Source of the DNA: an uncultured Clostridia bacterium
GTDB lineage: Bacteria > Bacillota > Clostridia > TANB77 > CAG-508
Assembly: GCA_934180065.1 (NCBI GenBank)
Contig: CAKPRA010000070.1
Location: 1-5,657, forward strand
Length of the DNA: 5,657 nt
Reading direction: 5' to 3'
Below the pieces are notes generated by a model. It searched no databases. It worked only from the letters and a program-made list of their open reading frames with translations, and was not told the DNA's origin. Below are positions 1 to 5,515 of this stretch, one piece after another. The position numbers and the translations under genes are program-made. Each line of letters opens with the position of its first letter. The first letter of the stretch is position 1.

Positions 1-56
1 GTTGAAACTATATACTATATTAAGAATAGATATTTCCTATTATATAAAAAAAGCTA

Positions 57-97
57 CGCCAAAACATTGCACACAAAATTACTGCGTAATTTTGGCG
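57..97. repeat. Overlapping competing inverted repeats in the leader
   Basis: Two perfect inverted repeats share one arm. The first pairs CGCCAAAA (57-64) with TTTTGGCG (90-97), 8 bp with a 25-nt loop. The second pairs CAAAATTAC (74-82) with GTAATTTTG (86-94), 9 bp with a 3-nt TGC loop. Because 90-94 is used by both, the two stems exclude each other, with CAAAA at 60-64 and 74-78 competing for TTTTG. On the minus strand the 8-bp stem is followed by TAGC and a run of six T, so it could also be a weak minus-strand terminator. What the structure does is unknown. Confidence 0.6.
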
Positions 98-100
98 CGC

Positions 101-165
101 GAACAAATACGCGGACTTAAAAATGTTTTATACAAAGCAAATGTTATTAATGTCCGCTTTTGTTC
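101..165. repeat. Long interrupted inverted repeat before spoIIIAA
   Basis: The left arm is GAACAAA (101-107), TAC, GCGGAC (111-116). The right arm is GTCCGC (152-157), T, TTTGTTC (159-165). The arms give 13 base pairs with a small 3/1 internal bulge and a 35-nt loop. The right arm ends 13 nt before the spoIIIAA ribosome-binding site. No T-run follows on the + strand, so it is not an intrinsic terminator for an upstream gene. It could be a structured leader RNA, a protein-binding palindrome, or a short dispersed palindromic or MITE-like repeat. I found no target-site duplication next to the arms. Confidence 0.65.
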
Positions 166-178
166 TGCCTTCAGAAAG

Positions 179-185
179 AAAGGAA
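179..185 (+). promoter_or_regulatory. Ribosome-binding site deciding the spoIIIAA start
   Basis: AAAGGAA lies 11 nt before the ATG at 197. No comparable site precedes the TTG at 2, which is at the window edge. This favours 197 as the start, in agreement with the family length. Confidence 0.6.
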
Positions 186-196
186 TTAAATTTTTT

Positions 197-1081
197 ATGG
201 ATTTTATATTAAAATGTTTACCACATGAATTGGCAAATATGATTTTGAGTCATAATAGGCAGAAAATAGAAGAAATAAGAATTAGGGCGGGTAAACCTGT
301 TATTTTAAAAATGGGACAAGCAGAAATGATACTGAAATATATAATAACGAATAATGAAATAATTGGTATTGTTCAAAATATCTGTAACAATTCAATATAT
401 TCCTATCAGAGCCAAATTATAAATGGCTTTATAACATTACCAGGAGGAAATAGAGTTGGTATAGCTGGAAATGTAGTTTTTAAAGATGGACATGTTTCTA
501 ATATAAGTTATATATATTCTTTAAATTTCAGAATATCACATCAGGTTAATGGTGCTAGTGATAATGTTATAAGATATGTGTTAGATACAGCAAATAATAC
601 AATATTTAATACACTTATTGTTTCACCTCCTGGTTGTGGAAAAACAACAATAATACGTGATATTTCTAAAAAAATTAGTGATGGAATACCTGAAATAAAT
701 TTTAGAGGCATTAATGTATGTGTAATAGACGAAAGAGGCGAGATTGCTGGACTTTCAAAAGGAGTAGCTTATAATGATGTTGGATTAAGGGCAGATATTA
801 TAGATAACATACCTAAAAGTATTGGGATTAGAATGGCTGTGAGATCTATGGCTCCAAAGGTTATAATTGCTGACGAAATTGGTAATAAAGATGATGTTGA
901 AATAATAAACTATGCTATTTGTTCAGGGGTTAATTGTATATTCACAGCTCATGGATCTTGTATGGAAGATTTGCTAAAAAATAATGAGATTTCTAAGATA
1001 ATCAATCTTAAATTATTTAAAAGAATAATATTTTTAGATGAAAATCAAAAGGGAAAAGTAAAAAAAGTGATAGATATGTAA
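197..1081 (+). CDS. spoIIIAA: Stage III sporulation protein AA, secretion-type ATPase
   Basis: SpoIIIAA is the cytoplasmic ATPase of the SpoIIIA-SpoIIQ channel and is related to the GspE/PilT-type secretion ATPases. It is thought to act at the mother-cell face of the engulfment membrane. With the ATG at 197 it is 294 aa, close to the roughly 307 aa of the B. subtilis protein. The N-terminus (KIEEIRIRAGKP, residues 23-34) is typical of the family. The Walker A loop is SPPGCGKTT (143-151, Lys149). The family motif VIDERGEIAG is at 176-185. Walker B is KVIIADEIG (221-229, Asp226-Glu227), and TAHG (250-253) supplies the conserved His. The first Walker A residue is Ser rather than Gly/Ala. It is the first gene of the operon, followed by a 69-nt gap to spoIIIAB. 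An in-frame upstream extension to position 2 is open but unlikely to be translated. Confidence 0.95.
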   Translation: MDFILKCLPHELANMILSHNRQKIEEIRIRAGKPVILKMGQAEMILKYIITNNEIIGIVQNICNNSIYSYQSQIINGFITLPGGNRVGIAGNVVFKDGHVSNISYIYSLNFRISHQVNGASDNVIRYVLDTANNTIFNTLIVSPPGCGKTTIIRDISKKISDGIPEINFRGINVCVIDERGEIAGLSKGVAYNDVGLRADIIDNIPKSIGIRMAVRSMAPKVIIADEIGNKDDVEIINYAICSGVNCIFTAHGSCMEDLLKNNEISKIINLKLFKRIIFLDENQKGKVKKVIDM

Positions 1082-1135
1082 AATAAAAATGAAATGATTA
1101 GTTCTATAGTTATGAATAGAGGAATATATATAAAT

Positions 1136-1142
1136 AAAGGAG
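1136..1142 (+). promoter_or_regulatory. Ribosome-binding site deciding the spoIIIAB start
   Basis: AAAGGAG is followed by 8 nt and then ATG at 1151. The earlier in-frame ATG at 1094 has no Shine-Dalgarno sequence, so the longer reading is rejected. Confidence 0.8.
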
Positions 1143-1150
1143 TTTTACAA

Positions 1151-1660
1151 ATGATAGTATTGAAAATTATAATGCTTATTTTAGTTTTTGGGACAATCTC
1201 TGCAATAGGGATAAAAATTGCAAGTACATATAAAATAAGGGCAAATAATTTAAAACAAATAAAAAAAGGATTGAAAATTTTAGAAACAAAAATAATGTAT
1301 ACATATGATCAGTTACCAGATTTATTTCTTGAAATATCACAAAAATTAAAAGGTGATGTTGGAAAATTGTTTTTTGATGCAGGTCAGAGAATGAATATAG
1401 AGTTTGCTGGAGAAGCATGGGAGAAAAGTATAGATAGTTCAAAATTAGGACTAAATAAAGATGATAAAGAAGCTTTAAAATCTTTAGGAAAATTACTTGG
1501 TAATACAGATATTCAAGGGCAATTAAATCAATTGTATCTGGTAAATGAATTTTTAGATGAACAAATAAAAGATGCGACAAAAGAAAAAGAGCAGAATGAG
1601 AAAATGTATAAAAAATTAGGAGTAATTGTGGGTTTGGCTATAGTAATAGCACTTATATAG
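1151..1660 (+). CDS. spoIIIAB: Stage III sporulation protein AB, GspF-like
   Basis: SpoIIIAB is an inner-platform membrane protein of the channel complex; its soluble part resembles the cytoplasmic domain of type II secretion protein GspF. With the ATG at 1151 it is 169 aa, almost the same as the 171 aa of B. subtilis. A hydrophobic segment at about residues 4-24 and a second at 155-169 flank a helical soluble domain. Family features are visible: KGLKILETKIMYTYDQLPDLF (39-59; the LET-I-Y core is conserved) and LGKLLGNTDIQGQ (112-124). Residues 136-154 are charged and probably helical (EQIKDATKEKEQNEK). The protein ends directly after the second membrane segment. A 58-nt gap, holding only a weak 5-bp hairpin (GCTTT/AAAGC, 1685-1697), separates it from spoIIIAC. 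Confidence 0.94.
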   Translation: MIVLKIIMLILVFGTISAIGIKIASTYKIRANNLKQIKKGLKILETKIMYTYDQLPDLFLEISQKLKGDVGKLFFDAGQRMNIEFAGEAWEKSIDSSKLGLNKDDKEALKSLGKLLGNTDIQGQLNQLYLVNEFLDEQIKDATKEKEQNEKMYKKLGVIVGLAIVIALI

Positions 1661-1708
1661 ACTGAATATAAAATTTTTTAGTATGCTTTTATAAAGCAAA
1701 TTAAGAAT

Positions 1709-1713
1709 GGAGG
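1709..1713 (+). promoter_or_regulatory. Ribosome-binding site deciding the spoIIIAC start
   Basis: GGAGG ends 5 nt before the ATG at 1719. The in-frame ATG at 1707 overlaps this site and has no Shine-Dalgarno of its own, so 1719 is preferred. Confidence 0.75.
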
Positions 1714-1718
1714 ATTAT

Positions 1719-1913
1719 ATGAATGTTGATTTACTTTTTAAAATTGCAGCAATTGGTATACTTGTTGCGGTTTTACATCAGGTTTTGGTTAGGGCTGGAA
1801 GGGAAGATCAAGCTATGATGACAACTCTAGCAGGAGTTATTATAGTTTTAACTATTGTTATTAAAGAAATAAGTACTTTATTTTCAACTGTACGAACATT
1901 ATTTAATTTATAA
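1719..1913 (+). CDS. spoIIIAC: Stage III sporulation protein AC
   Basis: SpoIIIAC is a very small membrane protein of the SpoIIIA platform, assigned with SpoIIIAD to one family and often compared with the FliQ-type export-gate subunits of flagellar and type III systems. From the ATG at 1719 it has 64 aa, close to the 65-68 aa usual in the family. Starting at 1707 would add MEDY and give 68 aa. Two membrane helices are visible, about residues 5-24 and 37-55, joined by a short polar loop (RAGREDQ, 25-31). The start MNVDLLFKIAAIGI resembles the known N-termini. It sits in the expected place between spoIIIAB and spoIIIAD, 45 nt before the latter. Confidence 0.93.
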   Translation: MNVDLLFKIAAIGILVAVLHQVLVRAGREDQAMMTTLAGVIIVLTIVIKEISTLFSTVRTLFNL

Positions 1914-1958
1914 GCAGCTTTATAAAACATTGAAATACATCGATTTTGGAGGAATGCA

Positions 1959-2345
1959 ATGGATATAATAAAAATAATAGGTATAGCATTAATTGCGTTG
2001 GTTATAATTATTATTTTAAGACAATATAAACCAGAATTTGTAATATATGTAGAGCTGATTGCTGGAGTGCTTATATTATCAATGAGCTTTGAGGGAATTA
2101 CATCAATTGTTAATTTAATTCAGAGCTATTCAAATAAAATTTCTATAAGTAGTAAATTTATAATAGTATTATTGAAAATTACAGGGATTGCTATATTAGC
2201 AGAGTTTGCATCTAGTATTTGTAAAGATGCAGGAGAAAGTTCATTAGCAACTAAAATAGATATTGGAAGTAAAGTAATGATTGTTACAACTTCTATTCCG
2301 ATTATTTCTAGTTTATTAGAAATAATTTTAAAAGTTTTACCATAA
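1959..2345 (+). CDS. spoIIIAD: Stage III sporulation protein AD
   Basis: SpoIIIAD is a small membrane subunit of the channel platform, related to SpoIIIAC. The 128 aa agree with about 133 aa in B. subtilis. The ATG at 1959 follows GGAGG (1948-1952) by 6 nt; an out-of-frame ATG at 1954 can be ignored. Hydrophobic segments lie at about residues 3-21, 27-44, 66-84 and 105-126. The family signature is clear: LLKITGIAILAEFASSICKD (71-90) followed at once by AGESSLATKIDIGSK, with the conserved EF, C-KD-GE and K residues. The spoIIIAE ribosome-binding site overlaps its stop codon, so the two are probably translationally linked. Confidence 0.95.
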   Translation: MDIIKIIGIALIALVIIIILRQYKPEFVIYVELIAGVLILSMSFEGITSIVNLIQSYSNKISISSKFIIVLLKITGIAILAEFASSICKDAGESSLATKIDIGSKVMIVTTSIPIISSLLEIILKVLP

Positions 2346-2361
2346 AAGGATTAATGAAAGC

Positions 2362-3519
2362 ATGAATTTTATGAAAATTAATAAATTATTTTTCTTAATT
2401 ATTTTTGTGATTATTATAACTACAAATTTAGTACAAGCCGAAGAAATAGATAATATTATGAAAACTCAAGAAGATTCTTTGGGAATAACAGATTTTATAC
2501 AAGAGTCTAATTCATATACTTCTGATGTTTTCAATGATATGGATTTAAATGAAATATTTAATAGTGCAATATCAGGAAATGTGGATAATAAAAAAATTGT
2601 AAAAAATGTTTGCAAAATTTTTGGACAAGAAATTCAAAATGCAATTTCTATTTTCGCAAGTATTTTAGTAATTGTGGTCATAAATAGTATACTAAATTGT
2701 ATAACAGAGGGATTAGAAAACAAAAGTGTATCTAAGATTGCATTTTATGTTCAATACATATTAATAGTGACAATAATACTTACAAATTTTTCAAGCATAA
2801 TTCAATCAATTAAAGAATCTGTAAATAATATGAATAGCTTTACAAATATGCTTGTTCCAATAATGATGACTTTAATAATCACAACCGGAAGTGTTACAAC
2901 AGCAAGTATTATACAACCAATTATAGTTTTTATGATAACCATGATAGGAAATTTTATAAATAATATTGCAATACCATTAATTCTTGTATCTACAGCATTA
3001 GGAATTGTTTCAAAAATCTCAGATAAAATACAGGTTGGAAGACTTGCTAAACAAATAAAATCTTCTACAATATGGATAATTGGTATTATATTAACAATTT
3101 TTGTTACAGTAGTTTCAGTTAATGGAAATTTAAGTAGTAGTGTTGATGCAGTAACTGCAAAAACAGCAAAGGCAGCAGTTTCTAATTTAATTCCAGTGGT
3201 AGGAAAGATATTGGGAGATGCAGTTGATTCTGTTATAGGTTGTAGTAACATACTAAAAAACGCAATAGGAATCATAGGCGTTGTGGTTGTTATAGCAATT
3301 TCTATAATGCCAATAGTTAAATTATTATTATTAATGGGAATATATTATTTAGGTGCAGCTATTTGTGAACCTATAGCAGATACAAAAATTGTTCAATTAT
3401 TGGATCAAATGGGAGATACTTTTAAAGTTTTGCTAGCTCTAGTTTGTAGTATGTCAGTAATGATTATTATTGGTACAACATTGATTATAAAAATATCAAA
3501 TGCAGGAGGAATACATTGA
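2362..3519 (+). CDS. spoIIIAE: Stage III sporulation protein AE
   Basis: SpoIIIAE is the large polytopic membrane protein of the SpoIIIA complex and a candidate for the central membrane conduit. The 385 aa compare with 399 in B. subtilis. A signal peptide is evident: KINK (5-8), a hydrophobic core at 9-21, and a probable cleavage after Val-Gln-Ala26. A polar region follows (27-90, outside the mother-cell cytoplasm if processed). Hydrophobic segments then lie at about 94-114, 128-148, 163-180, 184-216, 236-254, 302-336 and 354-377. The amphipathic stretch AVTAKTAKAAVSNLIPVVGK (263-282), continuing with ILGDAVDSVIGCS, is the most recognisable family block. AAAAGGA (2344-2350) ends 11 nt before the ATG at 2362; the ATG at 2371 is an in-frame alternative. 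The stop codon overlaps the spoIIIAF start. Confidence 0.95.
   Translation: MNFMKINKLFFLIIFVIIITTNLVQAEEIDNIMKTQEDSLGITDFIQESNSYTSDVFNDMDLNEIFNSAISGNVDNKKIVKNVCKIFGQEIQNAISIFASILVIVVINSILNCITEGLENKSVSKIAFYVQYILIVTIILTNFSSIIQSIKESVNNMNSFTNMLVPIMMTLIITTGSVTTASIIQPIIVFMITMIGNFINNIAIPLILVSTALGIVSKISDKIQVGRLAKQIKSSTIWIIGIILTIFVTVVSVNGNLSSSVDAVTAKTAKAAVSNLIPVVGKILGDAVDSVIGCSNILKNAIGIIGVVVVIAISIMPIVKLLLLMGIYYLGAAICEPIADTKIVQLLDQMGDTFKVLLALVCSMSVMIIIGTTLIIKISNAGGIH
3504..3509 (+). promoter_or_regulatory. Ribosome-binding site for the TTG start of spoIIIAF
   Basis: AGGAGG lies inside the last codons of spoIIIAE, 6 nt before TTG at 3516. The ATG codons at 3525 and 3528 would be 15 and 18 nt away, so spacing favours TTG. 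Confidence 0.75.
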
Positions 3520-4127
3520 GTAATATGATGGAATGGTTTAGCTCTTGGTCAAAAGGTATTGTGATTGCAGTAATTATATCAACTTTAGTTGAAATGATTA
3601 TTCCGGATAATAATTCAAAAAAATATATAAAAATTATTATAGGAATTTTTATTGTATATACAATTATTTCTCCAATAATAGAAAAGCTCTTGGGACAAGA
3701 TATAAATGAATATATAGAGGTTGATAATTATATTCAAGCAAGTAGTAGTAATGTTGAGGAAAATAAAGATTTTCAAGCAAAAGCAAATGAATCAATTAAA
3801 AAAATATATGTGCAAAACTTACAAAATGATATAAAAACTAAACTAAAGTCTAAAGGATATATTGCAGAAAGCATTAATATTAATATATCAAATGATGATT
3901 CTTATAATATTGAAAAAATTGAAGTGAAGATAAATGAAAAAGTTGCGGTAAATGAGAATGAAAAACAGACGAAAACTATAGTTGATACAATACGTTATAT
4001 TCAAGTAAAAATTGATAATAAGAATGAAGAAAATAAATCTGTTATAGATGAAAATGATAAAAATACAATTAAACAATTATTAAAAGACAATTATGATATT
4101 TCAGAAAACAAAATTACAATTTCTTAG
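3516..4127 (+). CDS. spoIIIAF: Stage III sporulation protein AF
   Basis: SpoIIIAF is a membrane-anchored channel component whose soluble domain is known from B. subtilis to have a ring-building-motif fold. The 203 aa match the 206 aa of that protein. Two membrane helices (about 12-28 and 38-57) surround the conserved EMIIPDNNSKKYIKIIIGIF (26-45) and ISPI (51-54). A polar linker follows, then the C-terminal alpha/beta domain (about 95-203), which is rich in Lys, Asn and Glu. The preferred start is TTG at 3516, forming a TTGA overlap of 4 nt with the spoIIIAE stop, which implies translational coupling; ATG at 3525 or 3528 is possible. The 37-nt gap to spoIIIAG contains a small hairpin. Confidence 0.93.
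   Translation: MSNMMEWFSSWSKGIVIAVIISTLVEMIIPDNNSKKYIKIIIGIFIVYTIISPIIEKLLGQDINEYIEVDNYIQASSSNVEENKDFQAKANESIKKIYVQNLQNDIKTKLKSKGYIAESININISNDDSYNIEKIEVKINEKVAVNENEKQTKTIVDTIRYIQVKIDNKNEENKSVIDENDKNTIKQLLKDNYDISENKITIS
4094..4120 (+). promoter_or_regulatory. Candidate internal sigma-E-like promoter
   Basis: At the end of spoIIIAF, TGATATT (4094-4100) matches the sigma-E -35 consensus KMATATT in 6 of 7 positions. ATTACAAT (4113-4120) matches the -10 consensus CATACAMT in 6 of 8, including the whole TACAAT core. The spacer is 12 nt, shorter than the usual 14-15. An internal promoter for the distal genes has been reported in the B. subtilis spoIIIA locus, which makes the position plausible. In such AT-rich DNA a chance match is quite possible. 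Confidence 0.3.
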
Positions 4128-4139
4128 ATAGAGCTATCT
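4126..4139 (+). repeat. Small hairpin between spoIIIAF and spoIIIAG
   Basis: AGATAG (4126-4131) and CTATCT (4134-4139) form a 6-bp inverted repeat with 2 nt between arms (5 bp with a realistic 4-nt loop). It begins in the spoIIIAF stop codon and ends 7 nt before the spoIIIAG ribosome-binding site. It is AT-rich and lacks a following T-run, so it is not a strong terminator. It may be chance. Confidence 0.3.
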
Positions 4140-4146
4140 TATTAAT

Positions 4147-4156
4147 AGGAGGTGAT
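4147..4156 (+). promoter_or_regulatory. Extended ribosome-binding site of spoIIIAG
   Basis: AGGAGGTGAT is a ten-base perfect match to the anti-Shine-Dalgarno complement, the strongest in the window. It ends 8 nt before the ATG at 4165. This suggests high translation of spoIIIAG, fitting a protein that builds a many-subunit ring. Confidence 0.85.
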
Positions 4157-4164
4157 GTAATTTA

Positions 4165-4755
4165 ATGTTTAAAGAAAAAGTAGATAATTTTAAAAATTCT
4201 TTGATAAAAACTAATAAAAAAGATAATAAAAGATCAATTGAAAACTTAGTAGTTTTGGCTATTTTGTTAATTGCAACTATTATAGCTATAAATTATATTT
4301 GGAAAGGTGATAAAAAAAATAATAAAAATAGTAATAAAGTGTTGGCTGAACAAAATATAATTAAAGAAAACAATGATCAAAATTGTGATTTGGAACAAAA
4401 ATTGGAAAATATATTGGCAAAGATTAATGGAGTTGGAGCTGTAAAAGTCTTGATAACTTATTCTGAAACTAGTGTGATGAATCCAATATATAATGAGAAC
4501 TCAGAAGAAAGTGTGACTGAAGAAGAAGATACAAGTGGTGGAAAAAGGACAATTAGCTCTTCAAGTAATAAAAAGGAAGTTGCATATTCAAACAATGATA
4601 TAATTACCAAAAGTGTTACAAGTCCACAGATACAAGGTGCAGTAGTTATTGCAAAAGGAGCTGGAAATTCCAAAGTTAAGTCTGATATTATACAGGCTGT
4701 AGGGGCAGCAACAGGATTATCTACATATAAAATTCAAGTTTTTGAAATGAATTAA
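4165..4755 (+). CDS. spoIIIAG: Stage III sporulation protein AG, channel ring subunit
   Basis: SpoIIIAG has one membrane anchor and forms a large oligomeric ring between the mother-cell and forespore membranes; in B. subtilis the ring has about thirty subunits. The 196 aa are somewhat shorter than the 229 aa there. A basic cytoplasmic N-terminus (1-26) precedes a transmembrane helix at about 28-46. A Lys/Asn linker (47-75) leads to the ring-building domain (76-196). Its first half contains LEQKLENILAKINGVGAVKV (76-95), its second half SPQIQGAVVIAKGAG (153-167) and AVGAATGLSTYKIQVF (178-193). Between them, residues 105-145 form a polar Ser/Glu insert that by position corresponds to the family-specific beta-rich insertion. 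The gap to spoIIIAH is 16 nt. Confidence 0.95.
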   Translation: MFKEKVDNFKNSLIKTNKKDNKRSIENLVVLAILLIATIIAINYIWKGDKKNNKNSNKVLAEQNIIKENNDQNCDLEQKLENILAKINGVGAVKVLITYSETSVMNPIYNENSEESVTEEEDTSGGKRTISSSSNKKEVAYSNNDIITKSVTSPQIQGAVVIAKGAGNSKVKSDIIQAVGAATGLSTYKIQVFEMN

Positions 4756-4761
4756 AAATAG

Positions 4762-4768
4762 AAAGGAG
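4762..4768 (+). promoter_or_regulatory. Ribosome-binding site of spoIIIAH
   Basis: AAAGGAG is the only good Shine-Dalgarno sequence before spoIIIAH. It lies only 3 nt before GTG at 4772, too close for ideal use, and 42 nt before ATG at 4811. It therefore does not settle the start. Confidence 0.6.
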
Positions 4769-4771
4769 AGA

Positions 4772-5515
4772 GTGATTATACAAATACAGTATATATCATT
4801 GAAAAAAGGTATGGTTAATGCTTTGAAAAAAAATCAAATTATTATTTTTGCTATTGCTTTAATGTTAATAACAGCAGGATATTTAAATTATAGTATGAGG
4901 ACAGAGCAAACTGCAGAAACATCAGCTTTTGAAGAAAGTGAGAAAATGGCAGGAATTGGTGATGCTAAACTTGTTAGTAATAATAATGTAGTTGATAATG
5001 AAAAAAAGGATAATATGTCTAAAAATGATGGGGAGAATATAAATAGTAGTGGTGGAAATCAAATTTCTGAAACTAATAAAACTAGCTCTACTAATAATTC
5101 AAATATAGATTCTAATGAAAAAAAGAGCGAAAATTCTATTGAAACATCGGGAAAAAATGGAACTGATTTAGATACTTATTTTTCTGAATCAAGAATAGAG
5201 CGTGAGAAGATGTATTCTGAAATGCTAGAGTCATATCAATCTATTTTAGCTAATTCTAGTGTTTCTGCTGAACAAAAAAATACAGCTCAAACAGAAATTA
5301 GTAATATAAATAAACAAAAAAATGCTATTATGATTTCTGAAAATTTAATTAAAAATAAAGGATTTAAAGATATTATAATTTTTGTTAATAATGGAAGTGT
5401 TAGTGCTGTTGTTAGAGCTGAGAAGATTGAAGAAGCGGAAATAGCTCAAGTTCAAAGTATAATTCAAAGGGAGCTTGGAGTTAGTGTCGAAAACATTCAT
5501 ATAAGTAATAAGTAG
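4772..5515 (+). CDS. spoIIIAH: Stage III sporulation protein AH, SpoIIQ-binding channel subunit
   Basis: SpoIIIAH is anchored in the mother-cell membrane and binds SpoIIQ of the forespore through a domain related to the YscJ/FliF ring proteins, closing the channel across the intermembrane space. From GTG at 4772 it is 247 aa; from TTG 4799 or ATG 4811 it would be 238 or 234 aa. B. subtilis has 218. KKNQIIIFAIALMLITAGYL (19-38) marks the basic flank and most of the transmembrane helix (about 22-40). Residues 41-133 are a Ser/Asn/Glu/Lys-rich, probably disordered linker. The C-terminal domain (134-247) begins at YFSESRIEREKMYSEMLESY and ends with the ring-building motif, including KGFKDIIIFVNNGSVSAVVR (196-215). 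The first 13 residues (MIIQIQYISLKKG) look atypical, so a later start is quite possible. Last gene of the operon. Confidence 0.94.
   Translation: MIIQIQYISLKKGMVNALKKNQIIIFAIALMLITAGYLNYSMRTEQTAETSAFEESEKMAGIGDAKLVSNNNVVDNEKKDNMSKNDGENINSSGGNQISETNKTSSTNNSNIDSNEKKSENSIETSGKNGTDLDTYFSESRIEREKMYSEMLESYQSILANSSVSAEQKNTAQTEISNINKQKNAIMISENLIKNKGFKDIIIFVNNGSVSAVVRAEKIEEAEIAQVQSIIQRELGVSVENIHISNK

Larger units (their letters stand above)
1..196 (+). other. Non-coding leader upstream of spoIIIAA
   Basis: This stretch precedes the chosen spoIIIAA start. Its first 50 nt are almost pure A+T. Positions 53-116 and 150-170 are clearly richer in G+C than any other part of the window and are full of inverted repeats (listed separately). 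A reading frame continuous with spoIIIAA is open from TTG at 2, but its 65 residues look unlike the start of SpoIIIAA and would make the protein longer than the family norm, so I treat it as untranslated. No upstream gene end can be identified. No convincing sigma-E or sigma-A promoter is visible; the real promoter may lie left of the window or be too degenerate to see. Confidence 0.6.

Noticed and set aside
1..8. GTTGAAAC, resembling the end of some CRISPR repeats
   Set aside because: It occurs once at the window edge, with no spaced copies and no cas genes in view.
2..30. TTGAAA at 2-7 as a -35 box for a sigma-A promoter
   Set aside because: At a 17-nt spacing the downstream hexamer is AATAGA, a poor -10, and the surrounding DNA is nearly all A+T.
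15..43. ATATT at 17-21 with CCTATTAT at 36-43 as the main sigma-E promoter
   Set aside because: Only 5 of 7 and 5 of 8 consensus positions match, which is no better than expected in such AT-rich sequence.
129..136. TATACAAA as a sigma-E -10 element
   Set aside because: It lies in the loop of the long inverted repeat, and the sequence 14-15 nt upstream is G+C-rich with no -35 match.
126..142. Similarity of TTTTATACAAAGCAAAT to TTTTATAAAGCAAAT at 1687-1701, a possible intergenic repeat
   Set aside because: The shared words are short and AT-rich, need a gap to align, and the third gap (1914-1930) matches only loosely.
1176..1580. Long open frame on the minus strand within spoIIIAB
   Set aside because: It is fully antisense to a well-supported gene, has no ribosome-binding site, and its Leu/Phe/Tyr-rich product mirrors AT-rich codons.
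2802..3275. Long open frame on the minus strand within spoIIIAE
   Set aside because: It is antisense to conserved membrane segments; hydrophobic codons read backwards give another hydrophobic frame. It lacks independent support.
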